Origin: Actinomycetes bacterium
GTDB lineage: Bacteria; Actinomycetota; Acidimicrobiia; Acidimicrobiales; RAAP-2
Direction: 5' to 3'
Assembly (NCBI GenBank): GCA_021810205.1
Contig: JAJZJC010000020.1
Span: forward strand, 1 to 43,217
DNA length: 43,217 nt
Under the pieces are notes generated by a model. It worked only from the letters and a program-made list of their open reading frames with translations. It had not been told where the DNA came from and made no database searches. Of this stretch, positions 8,636 through 16,148 are shown in pieces (the first letter of the stretch is position 1; every line of letters starts with the position of its first letter). The translations under genes and the position numbers were made by a program.

Positions 8636-10330
8636 TCAGCCCGTAGCGATCTGGCGCTCGACACCGAGCACCACGGCGGCGTCGGCATCTGGGGCGTCGG
8701 CATCTGGGGCGATCTCTCCGGCGACGTACCCGCTCGCACCTGCGGCACGCGCCGCAGTGATGACTCCGACCGCCACGACCGCATCCGGGGCGTACAGGTC
8801 GAGCTGGTCGACTTCCTCGGCCACCTCGTCGAGGCTCCGTCGGCCCGGCTCGGGAAGAAACATGGTGAGCGCGTAGCCCGCCGCCGAAGCGCCCGCGGCG
8901 ACGATCAGCATGCCGCGCAGGCCGATGCCGTGCTCGAGAGCGGGCACGAGGAATACGCCCACGAAGGCGCCGAGCTTTCCGAGCCCCGCGGCCAGGCCAT
9001 GGCCGGTCGTGCGAACGCGGGTGGGGAAGACCTCCGAGGGCAGCACGAAGGTCGTCGTGTTCGGGCCGAATTCCACGAAGAAGTAGCTAACCCCGAACAA
9101 GGCGATGAAGGGGACGACGATCGAGGTGAGCGGGCTGAAGATGCCGAGGACGAGGAAGACGGCCGCCATCATGGCGAATCCGAGCAGCTGGAGGCGGCGG
9201 TGCCCCACCGAGTCCATCTTCCACACCGCGAGCGCGTAACCCGGGACCGCGAAGACGACGAAGAGCACGAGGGAGAGCGCCAGGCTTCCGATCAGGCTCG
9301 CGCCCGGGTCGACCGCCTTCAAGATGACCGGCAGCGAGAGGGTATTGCCGTAATAGGCGTAGTCGAAGAGGAACCATCCACCCGCCGTACCGAGCATCAG
9401 GCCGAGCATTCGACGGTCGGTGAGGAACCAGCGGATCGAGCCCGGCGCCGACGGTACGCCCGACCGGGCGCCGGGGAGCGCCGGTGCTGCACTCGGTACT
9501 CGCACGCCGACCGGCTCCTGCGCGGGTGCCGGTGCCGGTGCCGGTGCCGGTGCCACAAGGCAATTGGCAAAATCGGCGGCGGGAACGGCGGCAGGACGGA
9601 TGGTCCCGTCGCTGAAGCGCTCGAGGCGGCGCACGGTCTCCGCGGTGACGCCCGAGGTGCGGGCCTGGAACCTCGGGGATTCGGGCATCCGGATCCGCAG
9701 GTACAGCACACCCGCCGCGGGCAGGGCACCAAGTCCGAGCAGCACACGCCAGGCGATGCCATGGGGGACCCCGGAGCCGAGGAGCGAGATCGCCACGAGG
9801 GGACCGACCACCAGGCCGACCGCCTGCATCGAGAAGACCAACCCGACGAGCTTGCCGCGGTCGCGCCGGTTGGCGTACTCGCTCATGAGCACGGCGGAGA
9901 CCGGGTAGTCACCACCGATCCCGAGGCCGAGGATGATGCGCGCAACCACGAGGAACGCGAAGTCGGTGGCGAACGCCGAGGCGACGGCCCCCGCGATCAT
10001 CACGGCGGCAACGAGAGCGAACACCCGGCGCCGGCCGATCAGGTCGGCGATGCGGCCGAAGACGAGCGCACCGACGAAGGCTCCCAGGATGGCAGCACCC
10101 TCCACCCAGCTGGTCTGGGAGGTGCTGAGGTGCCACTCCGCCTGGACCAAGACGCCGACCGTGCTGATGACGAACAGGTCATATGCGTCGGTGAAGAACC
10201 CGACGCCGGCGACGAGCACCGCACGGCGGTGGAACTTCGACATCGGGGTCTCGTCGAGGAGGGTGCCGATAGAGGACGCCGACGGCACCGAGGCACCAGG
10301 GGCTGGAGGGCGGTGGGTCGAGCGCGACAT
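8636..10330 (-). CDS. MFS transporter, phosphate:H+ symporter (PHS) family-like
   Basis: A twelve-helix major facilitator. The first helices begin at SKFHRRAVLVAGVGFFTDAYDLFVI. The segment GLGIGGDYPVSAVLMSEYAN matches the signature of Pht1/PHS phosphate symporters, and the MFS loop motif GRIADLIGRRRVF is present. The central cytoplasmic loop carries an Ala-Pro run encoded by a GGTGCC hexamer repeat. The C-terminal tail holds a duplicated APDAD segment from a 15-bp exact repeat (8681-8710). At 564 aa it is somewhat long because of this loop and tail. It lies divergent from phoU, 119 bp apart, which supports a role in phosphate uptake. ATG 10330 was chosen; an in-frame ATG 29 codons later (MSKFHRRAV) is an alternative start. 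Confidence 0.85.
   Translation of the reverse strand: MSRSTHRPPAPGASVPSASSIGTLLDETPMSKFHRRAVLVAGVGFFTDAYDLFVISTVGVLVQAEWHLSTSQTSWVEGAAILGAFVGALVFGRIADLIGRRRVFALVAAVMIAGAVASAFATDFAFLVVARIILGLGIGGDYPVSAVLMSEYANRRDRGKLVGLVFSMQAVGLVVGPLVAISLLGSGVPHGIAWRVLLGLGALPAAGVLYLRIRMPESPRFQARTSGVTAETVRRLERFSDGTIRPAAVPAADFANCLVAPAPAPAPAPAQEPVGVRVPSAAPALPGARSGVPSAPGSIRWFLTDRRMLGLMLGTAGGWFLFDYAYYGNTLSLPVILKAVDPGASLIGSLALSLVLFVVFAVPGYALAVWKMDSVGHRRLQLLGFAMMAAVFLVLGIFSPLTSIVVPFIALFGVSYFFVEFGPNTTTFVLPSEVFPTRVRTTGHGLAAGLGKLGAFVGVFLVPALEHGIGLRGMLIVAAGASAAGYALTMFLPEPGRRSLDEVAEEVDQLDLYAPDAVVAVGVITAARAAGASGYVAGEIAPDADAPDADAAVVLGVERQIATG
8681..8710. repeat. Two exact 15-bp tandem copies in the permease 3' end
   Basis: The unit GTCGGCATCTGGGGC is repeated back-to-back (8681-8695 and 8696-8710). 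On the coding strand this duplicates a five-residue APDAD block in the C-terminal tail of the phosphate permease. The period is a multiple of three, so the frame is kept. Confidence 0.9.
9525..9554. repeat. Hexanucleotide GGTGCC microsatellite, 5 copies
   Basis: Five perfect GGTGCC units inside the permease gene encode an Ala-Pro run in the cytoplasmic loop between the two six-helix halves. Copy number could change without a frameshift. Confidence 0.9.
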
Positions 10331-10449
10331 CGGTCTTCGGCCACTATTGCGCCGCCACGTGACCTGTGGGCAATCTCTTCATGACACGAAGGTGAACTGC
10401 ACGCGAACAGTCAGTGAACCACCCGGGGGCCCTCGCTAGGGTCTAATGG

Positions 10450-11046
10450 GTGGACGACGAGACCTCCCGCCGGGTGCAGGCGCTGTTCGCCCAGGTGAGC
10501 GAAGCGCTCGCACGGGCGACGTTCGCACTGTTGAACGCCGACTCGGAGCTCGGACGCCAGGTGGTCGCAGACGACCGGGCGATGGACGACCAGGTGGCTG
10601 CGGCCGAAGAGTCGCTGTGGCGCGAGGTCGACTCTCTCACGGACCGGGCCGCCGAGCTGCGCCACGTGATCGCCATGCTGCTCGTCCTCCCCGAGCTCGA
10701 GCGTAGCGCCGATCTCGCCGAGCACATCGCCCAGCGCGCGCTCTACGGGCTCGGTGGCGAGATGACCCCCGTGAGCCGCGGCATCGTGCAGCGCATGTCG
10801 GAAGTCGCGATCGAAATGTGGCGCGCGGCGGCCGACGCCTTCGCGAGCGGCGAGGCCCGTGTCCTCGAGCTGCACGAGACAGATGAAGAGCTCGACATCC
10901 TCCATCAGCGACTCACGACCGAGGTCTCGGGTGGGGCGATGCAGCCGTCGGTGGCAGCGCAGGTCACCCTCCTCGCGCGATTTTACGAGCGCCTGGGCGA
11001 CCATGCCGTGAACCTCAGCCGTCGCGTCGCGTCGGTCGAGGAGTAG
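10450..11046 (+). CDS. phoU: PhoU-family phosphate signalling protein
   Basis: PhoU proteins are alpha-helical bundles at the membrane that couple phosphate transport to the phosphate two-component system. This 198-aa protein has both PhoU repeats, with the metal-binding motifs ELERSADLAEHIA and FYERLGDHAVNLSRRV. Length is close to the usual 210-230. The start is GTG 10450. It diverges from a PHS-type phosphate permease, and a SenX3/RegX3-like pair is 26 kb away. No Pst ABC transporter is present nearby, which is unusual for phoU, so its transport partner here may be the MFS permease. Confidence 0.92.
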   Translation: MDDETSRRVQALFAQVSEALARATFALLNADSELGRQVVADDRAMDDQVAAAEESLWREVDSLTDRAAELRHVIAMLLVLPELERSADLAEHIAQRALYGLGGEMTPVSRGIVQRMSEVAIEMWRAAADAFASGEARVLELHETDEELDILHQRLTTEVSGGAMQPSVAAQVTLLARFYERLGDHAVNLSRRVASVEE

Positions 11047-11166
11047 CAGGCAACACCAGACGCGCGACGCTGCGTCTGCGCGCAGCATGGCTGCGACTGC
11101 GCTGCCGCGCGGAGATCCTTGCAGACGCACAGGTGGGAGCATCCCTTGTTCGCGTACGTAGAGGTA

Positions 11167-11195
11167 TTTACAGCTGCAGCCACCTGGGATAAGAT
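11167..11195 (+). promoter_or_regulatory. Sigma-70-like promoter upstream of small ORF/ABC exporter
   Basis: TTTACA (11167-11172) and TAAGAT (11190-11195) are separated by exactly 17 bp. This is the best promoter match in the phoU-exporter gap and would start transcription near 11203, about 30 bp before the small ORF and about 410 bp before the exporter. Confidence 0.5.
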
Positions 11196-11232
11196 GACGG
11201 GCTCGGTCAGAGCAGAATGCGAGGTGACCCTG

Positions 11233-11361
11233 ATGGCACGCAGCATCGTTCACGGCCGATCGGACGGGTCGCCCACGCAGTATGCAAGTCCTGACGTACG
11301 TGCCGGACGCGCCATGTCGGACGACCCTGGCGTCGCCGCGTGCTGCGCGGCAGCCACGTAG
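11233..11361 (+). CDS. Possible 42-aa small protein or leader peptide
   Basis: An ATG follows GAGGTGA with good spacing and lies about 30 bp downstream of a sigma-70-like promoter. The frame gives 42 residues (starts MARSIVHGRSD, ends AACCAAAT), with two adjacent cysteines near the end. No family is recognised, and GC-rich DNA yields such frames by chance. The promoter plus ribosome site is the only support. Confidence 0.25.
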   Translation: MARSIVHGRSDGSPTQYASPDVRAGRAMSDDPGVAACCAAAT

Positions 11362-11614
11362 CGGCGCAGCAGGGACGCGGCGCAGCAGGGCTTTCGCGGC
11401 CGCGGCACCCGCGTGGCCGACGAGCGGCCGTCCGGGTGCCGTATCACTCGACCCCGTCCATCCCCCGACGCCCGATGGGCCGCGCATGCCGCGCCCGCCC
11501 GCTGCGCCCAGACCACCGGCTCGCGCCGTGAGCCCTCGGGTGCATCTGCGACACATGGCTGCATGCACCGACTACTGACCACGATCCCTCGACACCACCA
11601 CACGGAGCACGCAC

Positions 11615-13417
11615 ATGACGAGCGACGACTCGCTCTTCCCTGCATCGTCGACCGCCGAGACCCTCCGGTTCTGCTGGCGCCAGGTCGGCCCGCAAAAGAG
11701 GGCCACCATCTTCGGATGGGTCCTCACCAGCGTCGCGACCTCACTGCAGTCGGTCGCGGGACCGTTGATCTTCGCCGCACTGCTGACCCGCGTCGCCGAT
11801 CTCCCGCCGCACGCGTCCTTCAGCGCCACCTTCGAGCCGCTCGTCGTCGCCTACGGCGCGGTCCTCGTCGCCAGCACCCTCATGTGGCGGTGGGCGGGAT
11901 GGGTGGAGTGGGGCGCGTCGTTGCGCGCCTTCTCGCACGCGCTGACCGAGGGCTACAAGCACCTCATTTCGCTCAGCCACCGCTGGCACTCGGATCGCCC
12001 CGCGGGTGAAGTCATCTCGACGCTCGAGACGTTCTCATGGGCGTTCGTCGACCTCCTCGACACCTTGAACTGGGGCTTCTTGCGCATCGCCGTGACCGTG
12101 CTCTCGGCGATCGTGGTGCTCGCGATCGTCGCGTGGCCCGTCGCGCTGGTGATGGCGGGGCTCGTGCTCGTCTTCTGCATCGTATTGACGTCGCGCATGT
12201 CGCTGGTCGTCGCCGCGGGCAAGAAGTTCTCCGACACCCACAGCCGCGCGACCGGGGTGCTCGCCGACACCATCTCGAACCTCACCACCGTTCGCACGCA
12301 GTCGGCCGAGCCGCTCGAGGGGCGCCACGTCGAGGCACTCGTCGGCCAGACCGTCGCCGCGGATCTCGAGGCCCGGCGCATCTTCGCCATGACCCGCTTG
12401 CAGATGGAGGGATCGCTCGGCATCTTCAGCTGGCTCGCGATCGTCGTCGGCGTCATCCTCGCCCTGCATCACTCGGCGGCCGCCGGCACGATCTACCTGA
12501 TCCTGTTCTATGCGACTTCCGTCGTCGCCTCGATGGAGGAGTCGTTCGAGCACATCCGTACGTCGTCGCGCGGGCTCGGGCGCTGTGCGAAATTCGCGGG
12601 GATCGCGGCGACGCCGCCCGAGATCGTCGATGCCGGCGACGCGCGGCCGCTCGAGGTCACCGACGGCTGCATCACACTTTCGGGCTTGCGCTTCTCCTAT
12701 CCGGGTCGACCGCTGCTGTTCGACGGGCTTTCGCTGTCGATCGCGCCGGGTGAGCACGTCGGCCTCGTGGGCTCGTCGGGCTCTGGGAAGACCACGCTCA
12801 CCAAGCTCGTGCTGCGCTTCATGGACATCGAGGGCGGCACCATCAGCATCGACGGACAAGACATCGCGACGGTCACCCAGGCGTCACTGCGCGCGCACAT
12901 CTCCTTCGTCCCCCAGGATCCCCAGATGCTGCACCGCACCATCGCGGAGAACATCTGCTACGGGCTCGAGGGTATGGACGGGCCAGACATGGAGCTCGTA
13001 CGCGAAGTCGGGCGCGCCGCGCACGTCGAAGAGTTCGTCCAGCGCCTCCCCGACGGCTACCACACGGTCGTCGGCGAGCGCGGCCTGAAGCTCTCTGGCG
13101 GTCAACGCCAACGGGTGGCGATCGCGCAGGCGATGGCGAAGGGGGCCCCGCTGCTCATCCTCGACGAAGCCACCTCGTCCCTCGACTCCGAATCAGAGGC
13201 ACTCGTCCAAGAGGCGTTGTGGCACCTCATGGCTGGCTCCACGGCACTCGTCGTTGCCCACCGGCTCGCCACCATCGCGCGCCTCGACCGGATCGTGGTG
13301 CTCGACCATGGCGAGATCGTCGAGCAGGGCTCGCATCGCGAGCTGCTCGCGCTGGGAGACGACGGTGTCTATGGGCGCCTCTGGCGGCACCAGTCGGGCG
13401 GATTCCTCGCGGCCTGA
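11615..13417 (+). CDS. ABC exporter, fused permease-ATPase
   Basis: A 600-residue half-transporter of the MsbA/multidrug exporter type that would dimerise. The N-terminal ~320 residues hold the six-helix exporter domain. The ATPase follows, with Walker A GSSGSGKTT (about 385-393), the Q-loop region SFVPQDPQML, signature LSGGQRQR (about 490), Walker B LLILDEATSSLD and the switch histidine in VVAHRLATI. All catalytic residues are intact. The substrate cannot be predicted from sequence. The start is ATG 11615. A degraded hemerythrin gene lies just downstream on the other strand. Confidence 0.93.
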   Translation: MTSDDSLFPASSTAETLRFCWRQVGPQKRATIFGWVLTSVATSLQSVAGPLIFAALLTRVADLPPHASFSATFEPLVVAYGAVLVASTLMWRWAGWVEWGASLRAFSHALTEGYKHLISLSHRWHSDRPAGEVISTLETFSWAFVDLLDTLNWGFLRIAVTVLSAIVVLAIVAWPVALVMAGLVLVFCIVLTSRMSLVVAAGKKFSDTHSRATGVLADTISNLTTVRTQSAEPLEGRHVEALVGQTVAADLEARRIFAMTRLQMEGSLGIFSWLAIVVGVILALHHSAAAGTIYLILFYATSVVASMEESFEHIRTSSRGLGRCAKFAGIAATPPEIVDAGDARPLEVTDGCITLSGLRFSYPGRPLLFDGLSLSIAPGEHVGLVGSSGSGKTTLTKLVLRFMDIEGGTISIDGQDIATVTQASLRAHISFVPQDPQMLHRTIAENICYGLEGMDGPDMELVREVGRAAHVEEFVQRLPDGYHTVVGERGLKLSGGQRQRVAIAQAMAKGAPLLILDEATSSLDSESEALVQEALWHLMAGSTALVVAHRLATIARLDRIVVLDHGEIVEQGSHRELLALGDDGVYGRLWRHQSGGFLAA

Positions 13418-13435
13418 CACGTCGGCGCGGCCGCG

Positions 13436-13649
13436 GCCCGGCCAGACCTTCTCCTCTTCGGAGGCGACGTGCTCGTTGCCGGCCTTGGCGAACGTGACGA
13501 CGAGCCCGGCGAACTCGGGCGCTCCTGGTGTCGCCTTGCACAGCGCGTCGAGGACCTTGCCCTTTGCCCTCCGTTTCCTGCTTGACCGCCATGTCCGCCA
13601 GGACGGCGCCACCGGGGATCTTCTCGCGCACCGTTGGCCAGAAGTGCAT
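13436..13649 (-). pseudogene. Decayed hemerythrin (HHE) domain gene
   Basis: Read on the minus strand, 13649 downward encodes MHFWPTVREKIPGG followed by ADMAVKQETEGK. At about 13562-13566 the frame shifts by one base, and the match resumes as KVLDALCKATPGAPEF and then NEHVASEEEKVWPG (ends ~13436). This is the second half of a typical actinobacterial hemerythrin HHE protein (HFWP, ETE, EH..EEE..WP). The N-terminal helix pair with the first HHxxE is missing and the C terminus is lost, so it is a relic rather than a sequencing error alone. It sits between the exporter stop and the YihY-family start. Confidence 0.75.
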
Positions 13650-13755
13650 CTCCCTTGTAGTACCGCTACATCGACAGTCCGCCGCAGGGGTACCGACCCG
13701 GTGTGGGAAGTCGAGAACGGCGGTGCCGGGGCCAGTGCGATCGGCGGTGGGCGCC

Positions 13756-14859
13756 GTGAACCGGATCGAGCGGATCTTCCGGTGCATCGACGCCTTCCAG
13801 CAGGCGCACGGCTCGATCGCCTTCGTGGTCGCGCTCACCAAGAAGTACGGCGACGACAACGCCGGGGTGCTCACCGTGCAGCTCGCCTACTCCTTGTTCA
13901 CCACGATCTTCCCGCTACTGCTCTTGCTCGATACCGCGCTGGCGCTCATCCTCGCCAGCCACCCGGGATTGCGCCATGCCGTGCTGCACTCGGCGTTCGC
14001 CCAATTCCCCATCGTCGGCTCGAAGCTCGCCGAGAACATCCACGTGATGAAGCGGAACTCTCTCTTCGGGTTCGCGGTCGGCATCATCGGGCTCCTCTAC
14101 GGCTCCACGGGGCTCGCCGGTGCCGGAATGTACGCGATGGAGCAGATCTGGAACATCCCGGGCGCCGTGCGGCCGAGCTGCGTCAAGCGCGTCGGGCGGA
14201 GCTTCACGTTCCTCGCCGTGCTCGGGATCGGTCTCGTCGTCACCACGTTCCTCTCGAGCTTCGGCACCTTCGGTAGTCACGAGTACTGGTATGGGGTCGG
14301 CGCGGAGGCACTCGCAGCGGCATGCAACGTTGGCCTGTACCTCGCGGCGTTCCGCGTGCTCACGCCGCGCCAGGTGGCGAGCCGTGACTTGGTCCTCGGC
14401 GCGGCATTCGGCGGCATCGCCTGGTCGGTGCTCCAGGCGACGGGCAGCTACGTCGTCGGGCACTACCTACGTGACGACAACGCCGTCTATGCCATGTTCG
14501 GGACGGTGCTGGGCCTCCTCGCATGGATCTACATCGGCGCGGAGGTCACCGTCTACGCCGCGGAGCTGAACACGGTCGTCAAGCGACACCTCTGGCCGCG
14601 CGGCATGGTGCAGCCGCCGCTCACCGCAGCCGACCAGCACTCGATCGCGCTCCAGGCAATCGAGAACCAACGGCGTCCCGAGCAAGAGGTCGTGACGCGA
14701 GTGCGCGGCCGCCCCATGCCCCAGTCGGACTACCTCGTCACGGGCGGCCACATCGACGAGGCCGACGCTGCGGTCGTGGGGACCGAGCGGCGGGTTCTAC
14801 AGACCGGGCAAACCCCGGCGTCCAGTGCCGAGGAGCCGCCGAGGCCCGAGCCCGCGTGA
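13756..14859 (+). CDS. YihY/BrkB (UPF0761) family inner membrane protein
   Basis: A 367-aa membrane protein. The family block begins VNRIERIFRCID, then AYSLFTTIFPLLLLL, followed by about six membrane segments and LLAWIYIGAEVTVYAAELN, a hallmark of the YihY/BrkB family (once misnamed ribonuclease BN). Its function is unknown. The frame is open upstream, but those residues are non-conserved and overlap the hemerythrin relic. GTG 13756 and GTG 13747 are the candidate starts; GGCGGTGGG lies just ahead of 13756. The C-terminal ~70 residues are hydrophilic and variable. It converges with the PDZ gene, and a hairpin surrounds its stop codon. Confidence 0.87.
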   Translation: MNRIERIFRCIDAFQQAHGSIAFVVALTKKYGDDNAGVLTVQLAYSLFTTIFPLLLLLDTALALILASHPGLRHAVLHSAFAQFPIVGSKLAENIHVMKRNSLFGFAVGIIGLLYGSTGLAGAGMYAMEQIWNIPGAVRPSCVKRVGRSFTFLAVLGIGLVVTTFLSSFGTFGSHEYWYGVGAEALAAACNVGLYLAAFRVLTPRQVASRDLVLGAAFGGIAWSVLQATGSYVVGHYLRDDNAVYAMFGTVLGLLAWIYIGAEVTVYAAELNTVVKRHLWPRGMVQPPLTAADQHSIALQAIENQRRPEQEVVTRVRGRPMPQSDYLVTGGHIDEADAAVVGTERRVLQTGQTPASSAEEPPRPEPA

Positions 14860-14876
14860 CGCATGCCCGCGGCTCG
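14847..14876. terminator. Hairpin spanning the yihY-type stop, between convergent genes
   Basis: CGAGCC (14847-14852) pairs with GGCTCG (14871-14876), and GCG pairs with CGC inside, leaving the TGA stop of the membrane protein gene in the loop. There is no T-run, but the position between two convergent genes 20 bp apart suggests a shared terminator. Confidence 0.4.
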
Positions 14877-14879
14877 GTG

Positions 14880-15887
14880 TCAGCCGACCGACCGGTTCGC
14901 CGCGCGTCGTGTAGTGAGCGTCACCGTCGCGTGGTCGTGCTTGCCTGTCGGCGTGACCCAGTCGACTCGCACGGACTGGCCGACCTTGGCGTGGGAGACG
15001 TCGAAAGACAGTGTGATGGCGTTCACCACGCGCAATGTCCGAAAACCGGTGATGGTGTCGCCCTTGGCAATCCCCGCTTTGGCGGCCGGCGATGTCGGCA
15101 CCACTCCGAGCACGTGCGCACCGGCGACCGCTGACGATGTCGACTTGGGGGCCGATGGCGCTGTGGCCGATGTGCTCGCTGTCAGACCAGCCGGCAGGGT
15201 GGATGTGGGGGCGATCTCCACACCGAGAAATGCCTCGTTCTTCGGTGTCGCGCTGCCGGTGCCCGGAAACGAGCCCGGTGTGGAGCGCGGCACGAGGGGC
15301 TGGGACGGGTGGAGCGGCCTCACGGGTGACGTGGGACGCCCCGAGGCCGACACCGGCTGCTGCGTGGTGCCCCAGGTGCTGAAGCCGATCCCGATGCCCA
15401 AGGCGACGAGCGCCGCCCCTGCGAGCGTGCCGCCGACAATCCGCCACACGCGGATGGCGCGGCGCTCTCGGCCACCTGGGGCGGGAGCGCGTCTTGTCCC
15501 GGGACCCGGCGCCCCCGTCGGCCAGGGACCGGGGGTGACCCAGGGACCCGCTGGGGCCCACGACCCCGGCGACGCCCAGGGACCGGTCGCCCAGGGACCG
15601 GGGGTAGCCCACGGTCCGGCCACCCAGGGACCGGGGGTAGCCCACGGCGGCAGCCCGTAGCCGCCCGGGGGTGGCGGACCGGACGCGCTGTACTGCCCGG
15701 GGAGCGAGGTGGTGCCGCCGCCGAGGGGTACGCCAATCCCCGGCGGCACCTGCGAATCCGCTGCAGTCGGCAACTGCACCGTGTCGACGGTGTCGTCCGT
15801 CGCGCCGAACGGGCCTGGCACTCCGGGTGTCGGCAGCTCCTCGGTGGGCTCTCCACCACCCGAAGCACCGGGCGGTTGATCTGACAT
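14880..15887 (-). CDS. Membrane-anchored PDZ-domain protein with Pro/Trp-rich repeats
   Basis: The start is ATG 15887 with a perfect AAGGAGG ribosome site; the open frame continues upstream but is non-coding. The 335-aa protein has an acidic N terminus, then a Pro/Gly/Trp repeat region (GPWATPGPW-type units, about residues 75-125), a basic stop and one membrane helix (IVGGTLAGAALVALGIGIGF). A Ser/Thr/Pro linker leads to a C-terminal PDZ domain (EAFLGVEIAP, GVVPTSPAAKAGIAKGDTI). It resembles HtrA-type proteins without the protease domain, so it is probably a scaffold or regulator that binds peptides outside the membrane. The Pro-rich part would be cytoplasmic. Confidence 0.8.
   Translation of the reverse strand: MSDQPPGASGGGEPTEELPTPGVPGPFGATDDTVDTVQLPTAADSQVPPGIGVPLGGGTTSLPGQYSASGPPPPGGYGLPPWATPGPWVAGPWATPGPWATGPWASPGSWAPAGPWVTPGPWPTGAPGPGTRRAPAPGGRERRAIRVWRIVGGTLAGAALVALGIGIGFSTWGTTQQPVSASGRPTSPVRPLHPSQPLVPRSTPGSFPGTGSATPKNEAFLGVEIAPTSTLPAGLTASTSATAPSAPKSTSSAVAGAHVLGVVPTSPAAKAGIAKGDTITGFRTLRVVNAITLSFDVSHAKVGQSVRVDWVTPTGKHDHATVTLTTRRAANRSVG
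15590..15647. repeat. Two exact 25-bp copies, 33-bp period, within PDZ gene
   Basis: Exact 25-bp copies lie at 15590-15614 and 15623-15647, and degenerate copies extend left to about 15520. The 33-bp period corresponds to 11 residues of the Trp/Pro-rich repeat, so this is a coding repeat. Confidence 0.85.
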
Positions 15888-16047
15888 GCCTTGCCTCCTT
15901 GGACACCGCTGGCAACGTGGACACTGCTGGCAACTTGCACCCCCATTCCAGCCAGGCGGCATACGGGCTGGATAAGAAGGCACCAAGACCGGGTTAAGAA
16001 TCCCAGCTTTCACGCCGAACGCGGCGGCGTGCACGCACCAGGGCCAC

Positions 16048-16067
16048 ACGGCGGGCGGCCGTTTTTT
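16048..16067 (+). terminator. Short hairpin with T6 tract upstream of fdhA
   Basis: ACGGC (16048-16052) pairs with GCCGT (16058-16062), followed by six T residues (16062-16067). It looks like a small intrinsic terminator on the plus strand. No plus-strand gene ends upstream, so it could be an attenuator in the fdhA leader. A perfect GTTTCGAAAC palindrome follows at 16080-16089. Confidence 0.3.
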
Positions 16068-16148
16068 CTTCGCGACTGTGTTTCGAAACGCGGTAGCGTC
16101 GTCGTCAGAAGTCCGACCCGGTGGCCGCCACCGAGAAAGGAGGCCGCG

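Larger units (their letters stand above)
11047..11614. other. 568-bp intergenic region between phoU and ABC exporter
   Basis: No conserved gene is visible. It contains a 7-bp-stem hairpin just after phoU (11057-11078, no T-run), a well-formed promoter-like sequence at 11167-11195 and a short ORF with a ribosome site at 11233. The last 250 bp show nothing recognisable. Such a long leader before the exporter suggests a long 5' UTR or a small gene. Confidence 0.5.

Noticed and set aside
15520..15650. CRISPR-like array (25-bp repeats with 8-bp spacers)
   Set aside because: The spacers are far too short, the period is a multiple of three and the repeats encode the Trp/Pro-rich segment of the PDZ protein. 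No cas genes are present.
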